DNA from: Ilex aquifolium
Lineage: Eukaryota; Streptophyta; Magnoliopsida; Aquifoliales; Aquifoliaceae
Length of the DNA stretch: 64,000 nt
Assembly: GCA_951799425.1 (NCBI GenBank)
Contig: OX637393.1
Location: 18,743,744-18,807,743 of the forward strand
Reading direction: 5' to 3'
Shown: piece by piece, positions 33,565-44,284 of the stretch
Numbering within the stretch: the stretch's first letter is position 1
Layout of the letters: each line of letters starts with the position of its first letter
The notes under the pieces: generated by a model
What the model was told of the DNA's origin: nothing
Database searches by the model: none
Seen by the model: only the letters and a program-made list of their open reading frames with translations
Made by a program: the position numbers and the translations under genes

Positions 33565-35248
33565 TGATTAGCACAAAACTTTGTATATTTTAAGGTGCTA
33601 ATCAGCTCATTTCACTTGTTTTTGAAGATTAAATGATAGGAGTTATGATGATTGAAGTCTTAACGTCAAAAATTTGTGTTTGCAGTTGAAAGGAGCTAAT
33701 TATGGTTTGTTAAGGCCCACCCATACCACTTGGGATGAAAGGAGATGAAAAGAGAACTTGGGGACAGCTCAGGAGCAAAGGAATCAGAAGTTTCAAACAA
33801 GGAGGCAGAACAGTACCGGTACTCAGTACCGGTACGCCAAACATTATGGAGTCGAAATACCGGTACTCAGTACCGGTACGCCAAACATTCTGGAGTCGAA
33901 GTACCGGTACTCAGTACCTGTACGATTTGCCTGATGAGCCCAGAGTCTGCAGATCTGCTCAGCTACTTCGAGGGTCCCACCATAGATGCCCCCACACTCC
34001 TCTGACACGCCCACAACACTGTTCATCAGGCCCACACCTTACTCTGCACTCTAGAGCTACAGCCTTAAAGGAAGAGAGAGAGAAGAGGAGGAGCTGGGTG
34101 TGTGCAGACCAATTCTGCACTCCCTTGTCCAGGTCATCCAGGCTACCCCCTACTGATGGGGGTCACTTCAAGGAGCTAGAGGAGCAGACCAGGCACGGTT
34201 TTGGAGGGAAAAAGCTCTCCAATGATCAGCATTCTTCCATAGCAAAGAGAGGCAGATAGAGAGGGAAGCTATGGGCGTAGAAGACGATGAATAGTAGTTT
34301 TAGAGAGAGAAAGTTGTGATTTCTGCATTTCTTTTACTGCATTGTCTTGTAATCAATGGTAGGAACCTTTATATCTTCAATGAATGTCATTAATGTCATT
34401 TTCCCTTATGTCATTGCTAGTTTAATGCTCCCATTTAAGTTCTACCATTAATGCTTTCAAAGTATTCATGTTTATAGATATAAAATAGATTTTCATTTCA
34501 TTCACTTCTAGTCTATGATTTCTTGCACTTAGTTACTTCAAAACTCCATATCCATACAATGCTTTATATTTACATTGTCATTTATATTTCAAGTATGAGT
34601 AGCTAACCCCTTTTTGTTGGCAAGACCAAGGGGAATCCTCATTTGGGTATATTGTTTCAACTCTTTCTACACCCTCCCTTTAGAGTCCCATGGTTCGGTT
34701 TGACCGGATTAAAGGTGGATGATTCGGTGAATCTTTGATAATCCGTAGGCCTAGTCACGGTTTATGCTTAGGCACTCACCAACATCATCCTCGGCTTTCC
34801 GTGAATCAACCGTTCATTCTTGCTCAATCGGAGGTGTGAGTTGAGTTGAGATAGTATACCCATTGGAGGGACCCCTTGGAATTGCCAACGCTTGTTCTCT
34901 CATTCTAATTTTACCAAAACACACTTCATCAAACAATTTCCAACAACAAGAATTTTACACTTTCTTTGCCCAAAATCACTTTCAAATTGGTTTACTTCCT
35001 TCCCCGTGGAAACGACCTTGGAATACCACCAAGTAAAAGACGACCCACGAAAGTCTCCTTGCGATTGGGGAGCATTTTTGTGCATTCACCTATCACATTC
35101 CCACTGACCTATTTCCTTTCCTATTGCCCTTTCTTTTCACACTATTCCAAAGGAGCGTGACCTCCCTTCCCGGTTGAATATACATCACACATACACCTTG
35201 GGGGATAGTATTTTAGGGGTTAGGAATAGGACTGTTTTTGCTCAATCA
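33565..35248 (+). repeat. 3' LTR of element C
   Basis: Same ends as the 5' LTR and 28 bp longer, because the palindrome array (33813-33923) has an extra 'tactcagtaccggtac...ggagtcga' unit. Two of its six palindromes carry point changes. The rest is nearly identical to the 5' copy. Confidence 0.95.
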
Positions 35249-35253
35249 GTATG

Positions 35254-35849
35254 CCATTTCAACTCATCTTCTTTCCTCCCCTCAGTGTACGATGGGTCGG
35301 TTTGACTGGGTTGAGTGTGGACATGGTTGTGAGTCTTTGATATCCCATAGACTTGTCATGGGTTATGCTTGGATCCTCACTTCCATCTTGTCCTGAGCTT
35401 CCCATGAATCAATCATTCATCTATGCACCATTGGAGGAATGTTTCGAGTTGACTTGGCATTCCCATTGGAGTGAACCTTTTGGATTAGCCAACACTTGTT
35501 TCCCATTTCATTTTCATCACAATACAACTCACAAACCAAACTTCAACAACAAAAGATTTTACACTTTGTTTTTACCACAATCACCTTCAAGACGATTCAC
35601 CTCCTTATATGAGGAGACGACCTTGGAGTATTCTCAAAGTAAAACACGACACACAAAAGTCTTCTTGCGCTTGGGAAGCATTTTTGTACACACGCATTCA
35701 TATTTCATTCATTTCACACCACATCATTTCCGTTTCCCATTTCTTGCATTTGAACCTGAGTGACAGTGACACTCACCCACACATATATGTCATATACACA
35801 TTGATGGTTCTTGTGTGACAATTGGGAATATAATGGAAACAACCAAGCA
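35254..35849 (+). repeat. 3' LTR of element D, right part
   Basis: Resumes the LTR of D after the GTATG duplication (35249-35253): 'ccatttcaactcatcttc...' follows on from 'cctcttgggtatg' at 22502-22512, as in the uninterrupted LTR at 45570-45600. Ends ...ACCAAGCA at 35849. Confidence 0.85.
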
Positions 35850-36270
35850 CCTGTGCCTCTGCCTCTGCCTCCTTAGCGTCCAAGGCATCCTTCACTTCAT
35901 CGGTGTCTTGGGCCGGTGGCATATCCTATCTCGCTGCTAGGCCGCAGCTGTGACCTTGGCTCCTTTGGAAGGACGCCTTATTCAACGGTCCCATCAGCTT
36001 TTGCACTCCCATCTGTGGCCTCACTTGCACTCCCTAGTCCAAGCACATCTCCATCACAAGTGTACCGAAGGGGAGTGAATTCCTCTTCATATCACACCCC
36101 TTCATCATTTCCATCAAGATCAAGGACAGGAGGTCTATGCTTTAGCCCCTACCTATTTCGTATAGCAATCGGGCCATCTCCAGGAGTATCTAATTCTTAC
36201 ATCCGATGGGGGCAAGGTTCGAGACGGCAATCAAGTTTAACATTTTGTACTTGTCCGTCAATTCACCTTG
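35850..36270 (-). pseudogene. ORF3 fragment of another element
   Basis: Minus strand encodes the middle of an ORF3 of the F type: it begins GELTDKYKMLNLIAVSNLAPI near 36265 and continues to a segment matching the SFRRSQ...GG region of F (52715-52750). Both ends are cut by LTR ends: a plus-strand LTR ending at 35849 and a minus-strand LTR whose 3' end is at 36271. It is probably the host DNA into which both inserted. No function. Confidence 0.65.
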
Positions 36271-37532
36271 TGCTTGATGGTTTCTGTTGTATTCCCTAAT
36301 CTCCAGACATCATCCCTCAATATGTGTATGGCTTATCGGAATAGGGGAATGTCACTCTCCCTCGGAATGATGTGAGAAAAGAGCCAACAGAATAGTGTGG
36401 AATGAATGAAATATGTGTGTGTGTGTGTGAACAAAAGTGTTTCCCAAGCACAGAGAGACTTTTGAGTGTCGTGTTTTACTTGGAATGGGTATTCCAAGGT
36501 CGTCTCCTCAAGGAAAGAGGTCGAATTGTGGTGAAAAAGAGAAAAGTGTAAAAATCTTTTGTTGTTTGAGTTTGGTTTGTGATTGTATCTTGATGAAATG
36601 CAATAAAAACAAGTGTTGGCTAATCCAAAGAGGTCATTCCAATGGAAATGCCAAATCAACTCAAGACCTTCCTCCAATAGTGCCTAGATGTTCGATTGAT
36701 TCGTAGGAAGTGCGGGACCAAAATGAACGTGAGGATTCAAGCATACCTTGTGACAATGTCGGCGGTGTATCAAGAACTTACAACCACTTCCACACTCAAC
36801 CTAGTCAAACCGAGTCATCGTACACTACGAGGAGGAACAAAAATGAGTTGAAGTAGCACACCCAAGGGAAAATTTCCCTTGGATTAGCCAACTATAAACT
36901 TAGTTACTCATATCTAGAGCAAAGACATGTATAATGTAAAAAGACATAATGAAGAAATGAAGCATGGAACTTAACTTAATGCAAGAAATCTTAAACTATG
37001 AAGAAAAATATTCAATATCCATTTTAAAAAAGCTTGAAGTGAAGAAAACTTAATACAACAATGGTGAAATCCAAAATGTAGAACTAAACTTGAAATATAC
37101 TTGAAATAAATGACATTAAAGTGCAAGAATTAAGGATTACAAGAGATTTAAAGCTTACTACAACTGAAATGGAAAAGAAAATGCAAAAACATAAATTTCT
37201 CTATGTAAAACTTCATTTCTTCCTTGAGCTTTCTAAGCTTAGGTAGCCTCCTCTTTTTTTTAGCTTATGTGAATGTTGAATATATGGTGTAAGAGCTCTG
37301 CATTTTCATCCATAGGCCCCTCTAGCATGTGTGTGCAGGCCTCCCATCAATGGGAGGTGAGTTGATTGACTTTGGACAGGCTAGGACAAGCCTAGCCTGC
37401 ACCCACCATGTCTCCATCTTCCTCTCTCCTCCTTTCCCATCCTCCATCTTCCTTTGCTGACTTTGGGGTGTAGGAGGCATGTATGTATGTAGAATATGTC
37501 AGGGGACAAGTGGGAGAATCATAGGTGGGACC
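36271..37532 (-). repeat. LTR fragment, minus strand, lacking its U3 start
   Basis: Forward sequence starts TGCTTGATGG (LTR 3' end on the minus strand), has the (GT)n run at 36415-36429, the reversed 'cattggaatgac' block (36630-36660), and the hairpins 'cctcccatcaatgggagg' (about 37342) and 'aggctaggacaagcctagcct' (about 37378). It is cut at 37532, where the LTR of element E starts, before the palindrome cluster would be reached. Confidence 0.75.
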
Positions 37533-38222
37533 TGATGAGCATAAAATATTGTATATTTCAAGGCCTCATTACATGCATTTTAACTCAACTTTTGCATCTA
37601 AGTACTTAGAGTTAGCCGATTTTATGAATAATGTTGAATTCTCGATGTTGCATGTTTTTATAGCTTAAATCATGTATTTTAGGACCTTGCAACTATGTTG
37701 GATGTGTGGTGAGGGCATGGACACATTACATAAAGATTTGGAGGCTTAAAAGTGAAGAAATCAAGGAGGTATTGGTGCTTGGTAACAAAGGCGCCAGCAG
37801 CCACACCACTGAGTTGAAGAGCCTCGGTTTTCCTCCATTTTGACCATGATCCGCTTTGAATAAGAAAAATTTTCAAAACATGAACGTTGTAGATCTGGAT
37901 GTTTTCTGTATTGTGTCAAAATTTCAGCTCAATCCAACGGTTGGATCAAAAGTTATGTCGATTCTACGAAAAGTGGTGCGGAGCAGAAAACAGTACCGGT
38001 ACACAGTACCGGTACTATACCGTTCCGGTACTATACCGTACCGGTACTTCGAACTCCATAAGGTTTAGAGTACCGGTACACTCCCAAAACAGCCTAGAAG
38101 CGCCTGCAATCATGCTCCACTTGCTTGGGGGTCCCACCTACACTTCTCCCACACCTAGCCCGACATTTTATCCCTACAACAATGCCTCCTACACCCTACT
38201 TGAAGACATTTGGAGGCAATGG
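37533..38222 (+). repeat. 5' LTR of element E, left part
   Basis: TGATGAGCAT start, GTACCGGTAC-type cluster at 37993-38076, interrupted at AATGG (38218-38222) by a solo LTR. Confidence 0.9.
37993..38076. repeat. GTACCGGTAC cluster (LTR of E)
   Basis: Four clear copies plus one changed copy (GTTCCGGTAC). The corresponding cluster in the second LTR is at 44743-44840. Confidence 0.88.
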
Positions 38223-40057
38223 TGATGAGCACATAATATTGCATATTTGAAGGGCTAATTACATGCATTTTAACTCAACTTTTGCATATAAGTGCTTAGA
38301 AGTTAGCCGTTTTGAACTATAATGTTGATATTTTGATGTTGCAACCTTTTATAGCTTAAATGATTGATTTTAGGACATTGCAACCTTGATGGATGTGTGG
38401 TGACGGCATGGACACAATACATGAAGAATTAGAGGCTTAAAAATGAAGAAATCAAGAAGGCATTGGTGCTTGGGAACAAGGGCACCAGCTGCAGCAACAA
38501 TTGGAAGCACTGCCTCGGAATTCCTCCATTTTGACCAAGATATACTCATAATTTGTAAAATTGCAAAACATGAAAGTTGTAGATATTGGTGTCTTCTGTT
38601 TGGTGTCAAAATTTCAGCCCAATCCAACAGTTGGATCACAAATTATGCCGATTCTACCAAAAGTGGTCCAGAGCAGAAAAGAGCGTACCGGTACGCGTAC
38701 CGGTACGCTCCCTTGAAGCAGCCCCGATGCTCCTGCAACTCAGCCCCACTTGCTTGGGGGTCCCACCATCGATTCTCCCACGTTTCCCCTGACATTTTAT
38801 CCCTACAACCATGCCTCCCTTACACAAATGGAAGACTTTGGAGGTTTGGCATTGAATGAAGAGGAGAGAGAAGTGGGCTGCCATATGGGGTTGCAGGCTA
38901 GCCTGTCAAGACCCATCAACTCAGCCCCCTCTTGATGGGAGGCTTTGCACACACCTTGGGGGACCACCATGGACGAAAATGGATCTCTCTACACTCCATA
39001 CATTCAGCATTACACATGGGAGGAGGGTTGGCTACCTAAGCTTAGGAGTAGATGTAGAAAGCTCCAAGGTTGAAGATGATGAATAGTAATTTCATTTTTT
39101 CATTTTCTTCATCCATGTCATTGCTGTAAGCTACATTCCTCTTGTAATCTTCATTTCTTACATTGTAATCTCCTTTATTTCAAGTATATTGCAAGTTAAT
39201 TACATGTTCTTTATTTCACCATTTATGCTTTCAAGTTCTTCATTTTTAGCTTAAAATGGGTATTGAATGTTTTTATTCATAGCTTTAGATGTCTTGCTTC
39301 AAGTTTAGTTTCATGCTTTAAAGCTTCATTTCTATACAATGTCTTTCATTTACATTATGCTTGTCTTTCCTTTATGCATTTTTAATATGAGTAGCTAGGA
39401 TTTAAGTTGGTTAATCCAAGGGAAAATTCCTCTTGGGAATACCATTTTCAACTCTTCTTCATTCCTCCCTTTAGAGTCAAATGGTTCGGTTTGACGGGGT
39501 TGAGAGTGGATGAGTTGGTGAGCCTTTGATATTCCGTAGGCCTAGTCACGGTTTATGCTTAGATACTCACCAATCTCGTCCCTAGCTTCCCCCGAATCAA
39601 TCGTTCATTCATGCTCAATCGGAGGAAGGCTTTGAGTTGATTTGGTATTCCCATTGGAATGAACCCTTTGGATTAGCCAACACTTGCTTTATTTGCATTT
39701 TCATTCACAAACCAAACACAAAATTCAAATACAAGATTTTACACTTTCTTTTCACTTTTGCAAAATCACTTTCACAAAACTCTCTTTCCTTCCCTGAGGA
39801 GACGACCTTGGAATATTTTCCAAGTAAAACACACGACCACAAAAGACTCCTTTCGATTGGGGAGCATTTTTGTGCACACCGCATGTCATTTCATACATTT
39901 TGTTCATTCCACAATTCCATCCACCACCATTCCGTTGTTGCCTAATCTTTTGCATCATTCCGAGTGAGAGTGACACTCACCCATTCCTATAAGCCATACA
40001 CACATTTAGGGATGATGTTTAGAGGTTAGGATACAACAACGTTTTTCCAATCAATCA
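38223..40057 (+). repeat. Solo LTR, 1835 bp, with AATGG target duplication
   Basis: TGATGAGCAC...CAATCA flanked by AATGG at 38218-38222 and 40058-40062. On both sides the LTR of E continues as in the uninterrupted copy at 44975-44995. It has two GTACCGGTAC copies (about 38685-38708). A solo LTR forms when the two LTRs of an inserted element recombine. Confidence 0.93.
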
Positions 40058-40062
40058 AATGG

Positions 40063-41272
40063 CATTAATGAAGAGGGGATTGAAGGGGGCTGCCAGGGGA
40101 GTTGCAGGCTAACCTTCTCCTAGCCTGTCCAAGCTTCAACTCAGCCTCCTATTGATGGGAGGCCTGCACACAGGCTAGGGGGACCACCATGCACGAAATT
40201 TGAAGGCAAACACACCATATATTCAGCATTCACAAGACATTGAAAGGGTGGCTACCTAAGCTTAGTTTTAGTTCCATGTAGAAGATGATGAATAGTGTAA
40301 TGTAAGTTTATGTTTTTGCATTTTCCTTTCCATTTCAATTGTTGTAAGCTTTAAACCTCTTGTAATCTTCATTCCTTGCACTTTAATCTAAGTTGTTTCA
40401 AGTTTATTCCAAGTTTACTTGCATGTTCTTCATTTCACCATTGTTGCTTCAAGTTTTCGTCATTTCAACTTTTAAAATGGGTATTGCATATTTTCCTTCA
40501 TAGCTTTAGATTTATTGCTTCAAGTTAAGTTTCATGCTTTAAATCTTCATTTCTCTACAATGTCTTTCATTTACATTATGCTTGTCTTTCTTTTATGCAT
40601 GAGTAACTAGCTTTTAAGTTGGTTAATCCAAGAGAGAATTCCTCTTGGGTGTGCCACTTCAACTCATTTTCATTCCTCCTCTCAGAGTACGATGGCTCGG
40701 TTTGATTGGGTTGGGGTGAGGACATGGTTGTGAGTTCTTGATACACCGTAGGCATTGTCACGGGGTATGCTTGAATCCTCACCTCCATTTTAGTCCCGAG
40801 CTTCCCACGAATCAATAGTACTTCTAGGCTCTATTGGAGGAAGGCTTGAGTTGATTTGGTATTCCCATTGGAATGACCTTTTTTGGATTAGCCAACAATT
40901 GTTTTCTTGCATTTCCATTCACAAACACAACCACAAAACTCAAACAAAAGATTTTTCACTTTCTTTACCTTTTGCAAAATCACCTTTACACAACTTGAAC
41001 TTCCCTTCCCTGAGGAGATGACCTTGGAATACTTTTCAAAGTAAAACACCGACACACAAAAGACTCTTTGCGATTGGGGAGCACTTTTGTTCACACACCC
41101 ACATTTCATTTCATTTCACATTTTGTTCATTCCATTTTCCACCAATCCGTTGTTGCCTAATCTCTTGCATCACCCCGAGGGAGAGTGACACTCCCTTTCA
41201 CACATAAGCCATATACACATGTCAAATGGTGATATTTAAGGGGTTAGGAACAACAAGGTTTTTGACCAATCA
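40063..41272 (+). repeat. 5' LTR of element E, right part
   Basis: Nearly identical to 44989-46198. Contains the hairpin block 'cctcctattgatgggagg' (about 40146) and ends ...GACCAATCA directly before the PBS. No gene. Confidence 0.92.
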
Positions 41273-41275
41273 TTT

Positions 41276-41293
41276 TGGCGCCGTTGCCGGGGA
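41276..41293 (+). other. Primer binding site of element E (first copy)
   Basis: TGGCGCCGTTGCCGGGGA, tRNA-Asp type, after a TTT spacer. Confidence 0.92.
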
Positions 41294-41333
41294 AGGTTGA
41301 GCGTCGAGTTCGGAGGTGATTTTGGGCGGCATG

Positions 41334-41359
41334 GTAAGTCTCGTGATTTTCATCACGGG
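41334..41359 (+). promoter_or_regulatory. GGTAAGT and leader hairpin (element E, first copy)
   Basis: CTCGTGAT, loop TTTC, ATCACGGG at 41340-41359: the stem of C with one C-to-T change that still pairs as G-U in RNA. Preceded by GGTAAGT at 41333-41339. Confidence 0.65.
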
Positions 41360-41401
41360 CCAAGGTATGTCGTTTCTTTTGTAAATATTTTGTTTTAGTT
41401 T

Positions 41402-42235
41402 GTGTTTTGTATTATGTCTTATAATTTTTATGAAAATGTATCAAATGCCCCATATTATGAAAATGTGTGTGAGATTTGTGATGACTATGGGCTCATCTCT
41501 TGTATGTGCCCAATAAATTATCCGGTTCAAGACTTTGCATGCGAAGGTTCAAATTCATTTTTGGCCTCCAAAAATTTTTACCCCAACCATTATGATACCC
41601 CGAGTTATTCGAGTTATGGTTGGGAGAATGAACCTTATAATGTTTCATCCAATCTCACACCACCAAATGAATTTTCCCAATATCCAACATACGGGAACTC
41701 AACCGAAGAAGAATTGGAAAATATTTGGTGCGATTTTATGCAATACCAAATGGAATTCAATGCCCAAATAACCCAACAACTTGATAAATTGACTAATGCT
41801 ATTATTGCTATGCATGAAGAACAACACCTTGAGCATAGTCAATGTATTGAGGTTGATCATCCCAATGAAATGCCTATTGATGTTGAATCTTCCACCACTC
41901 TTGTTTGTGAAAAATTTAATGAAGTTATTATCGCACAAGAGGCTAATGAGCCCAAGGTCATTTTTCCATATATGAGTGGTGTTGAGATTCACATTTCTCA
42001 ACTTGGGAAGGGCATTGAAAAGGAGTTAAGTGTAGAAACTTTTAAGGAGAAATTGTATACTCCATTGTTGGGATTGCATAAGCTTGCCTACACTTCTATT
42101 TTGTTGAGATTTTTGACTTCTTATCCTTTGTATTGTTGGATAGATGGGTTAGTAAGGGCATTTATACAACAAAAAAATATTAAAACCAAAAAAATCAATG
42201 GGCGCACGCTCAAATCCGAATTGAAGCCGGATTGA
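41402..42235 (+). CDS. Element E ORF: truncated gag, nucleocapsid part only
   Basis: 277 codons; MSYNFYENV at codon 5 is an alternative start. The protein aligns in order with the C-terminal third of gag of B and C. CEICDDYGLISCMCP matches the zinc knuckle region, with the three cysteines kept and the histidine replaced by Leu. A Tyr/Pro/Asn-rich section (YDTPSYSSYGWENEP) matches YNSGYRDHPNFSWRNENP. EELENIWCDFMQYQMEFNAQITQQLDKLTNAI matches the LEDVIHAFIQSQTTFNKDITAQLTKITNHI segment. The last 130 residues have no clear counterpart. The capsid core, protease and polymerase are absent. It may bind RNA or join particles made by a partner; this is inference. Confidence 0.72.
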   Translation: MFCIMSYNFYENVSNAPYYENVCEICDDYGLISCMCPINYPVQDFACEGSNSFLASKNFYPNHYDTPSYSSYGWENEPYNVSSNLTPPNEFSQYPTYGNSTEEELENIWCDFMQYQMEFNAQITQQLDKLTNAIIAMHEEQHLEHSQCIEVDHPNEMPIDVESSTTLVCEKFNEVIIAQEANEPKVIFPYMSGVEIHISQLGKGIEKELSVETFKEKLYTPLLGLHKLAYTSILLRFLTSYPLYCWIDGLVRAFIQQKNIKTKKINGRTLKSELKPD

Positions 42236-44284
42236 CATGAGCCTATTTTGTTTTCATGTACATAGTAGTTAGATTTCTTTTATTGTTATAGTTTTATTTT
42301 CATAAATGTTGTAGTGTAGATTTTAGCATGAAGATTGTTTACCTCTTCCTAATTTGGACTCATTTCACTTTGAGCATCATTGTATCAAATCTTATTGGGT
42401 ATCATGTTCTAGTCTAAGTTGGGGGGTGTAAACAAGCTTTTTGTGTTTTATTTTTTCCGTTAATGTACATATATATATGAAAAGAAAAAAAAAGGTGTAT
42501 CTCATTTCCCATGTTAACTTTCATTTTTTCTCATTGCATGATTTCTTGTGCATTGAGGACAATGCATGGTTCAAGTTGGGGGGTGAGGTGCACCATTTAC
42601 ATTTTCCACCACTTTTTGTATAGAATAATGGAAAATGTGAAAATTTTGAAAAATTTTGTTTCCAATATTGAACCATATTCCCCTATCCTAATGGTTATGG
42701 GATTTGTGATTACTTGATCTTCATTTTGAACTTTGAATACATGAGCACATTATAGAAGTTTAACCTATTGCTAAGAGTATCACATACTTGTTTGCTTTTG
42801 AACTCAACCATAAGTGCACCATGAACTTGTAATTTTGGCAATTTACGGATTGAGTTCACATTTGAGTGCTTGACATGAATAGTGGAGATGAATAAGAACC
42901 CATGTGAGCTTTAATGCCAATCCCTGTTTGGAGGGAACTTACATTTACTCAAGGAACAAATTTTCAAATTGCAAATTTGTTCAATAATCTCATTATGCTT
43001 GTTTTGGTTAGGTGCATTTGGGTAGTTGATTGACTTTGTCTTGAAATGTACAATGCTCCCCTATGCTTATCTAGAGATGATCTTAGGCCATTTTTGAATG
43101 CTTTGAGCCTTTGCCTTTTTCTTGTGAAAAGTTAATCCCTAGTGCCGTGATTGAGCCTTATTGTAAATTCGTTTCCATGCCACACATGTAACCAAGCCAA
43201 TGAAAATGATAAATATCTACCTTACCTTGGTTGTTCCTAGTGCTAAGTATGAGTGATGAGAAAAGAGAAGGAAGTATGGTGTGGAAACTCAAGAAAAAGG
43301 GGTGAATGATGTTGGAACTCAAAGAGTTCAATGAAAAAAAAAAAATGAAAATCCAAGAAAAGGAAGAAAAGGGGTGGAAGAAGAAAAGAATTATCAAAAG
43401 AAAAGGAAAATGTTAAGGAAAAGAAAGAAAAGAAACAAAGAGTGTGGTGATGGTGTTAGCCTAAAAATCCCATAAAAGGGAGATCTTTTTGAAATAAATG
43501 TCTTTCACTTGGAACAACCCTCTTTGTTATCCTATATCCTTTGTTTCCCTTACCTCAATATCACCCCAAGGCCTAGTTATAACCCGTGAAAGTTCTAAAT
43601 GATCTAGAGAAACATGGGGGATGCATACTTTGAAAAGAACAAGAGAAGTTGGTTTTGCTATCAAATGCCCTAGCATTCCCTTCATGAGATTATGCCAAGG
43701 TTGTTTCATTTTTATGCATATTTCATTTTTGGATTATATGTGAGTATACTTCGTTTTGTGCACAAGATTCTATCTCACATATACACATGGAGTGCATGCT
43801 CGGATAATCATTGAGTTATTCTTTGTTGAGAGAAACCCTTGGTGAGTTTTTGCTTCGAAGCTTAATTTGGATAGCCAAAGTGAATGTGAATTCTATTGTG
43901 CAAATGTTTAAATTACATGTTCATTTCACACATACACGAGTTTGAAAATGAATGTGTATGTGGATACTCCAGAAATAGCATTTAAGGCTATGATGTGTTT
44001 CATGTGTGATTGGTTCGGGTGTTCGGATCAAGTTATTGTTGACATCCCATTGCTAATTAAGATAAGGGAATATATTTTAAATATTGGATACAAGGAAAAG
44101 AATTTTGTAGGTACCTTCACTGGAAACCTTCACGAGACAAAACTCGTCCACTAGGGATCACCTAGGGGTTTAAAGGCTTATTGCATGTGCTAAATGCAAT
44201 TGCGGAATTAGTATAAGTTTATTTTGTTTGCTTGATTTTTATATTTTGTTTGCTAGGGACTAGCAAAGCTTAAGTTGGGGGGTG
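42236..44284 (+). other. Element E noncoding internal region and polypurine tract
   Basis: Holds three PPT-like cores: AAGTTGGGGGGTG at about 42416, 42573 and 44272-44284, the last being the real PPT. Conserved blocks shared with C include 'cattgaggacaatgcatgg' (42552), 'caatttacggattgag' (42838), 'gatcttaggcca' (43079), a purine-rich tract (43325-43440), 'cctctttgttatcctatatcc' (43519) and 'cacatggagtgcatgct' (43784). No coding frame of note. Confidence 0.8.

Larger units (their letters stand above)
22513..35248 (+). mobile_element. Element C: complete Athila-type Ty3/gypsy retrotransposon
   Basis: Bounded by LTRs of 1656 bp (22513-24168) and 1684 bp (33565-35248), both TGATTAGCAC...CTCAATCA. 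The target duplication GTATG is at 22508-22512 and 35249-35253. Internal order: PBS, leader hairpin, gag-pol in one frame, long noncoding region, ORF3, PPT. The LTRs are almost identical outside the palindrome array, so the insertion is relatively young. The proteins nevertheless carry three stops in gag-pol, a frameshift and a deletion in integrase, and one stop in ORF3. It sits inside the 3' LTR of element D. Confidence 0.95.

Noticed and set aside
35916-36299. 127-codon plus-strand open frame
   Set aside because: Antisense shadow of the ORF3 fragment and LTR end; the minus-strand protein matches ORF3 of F.
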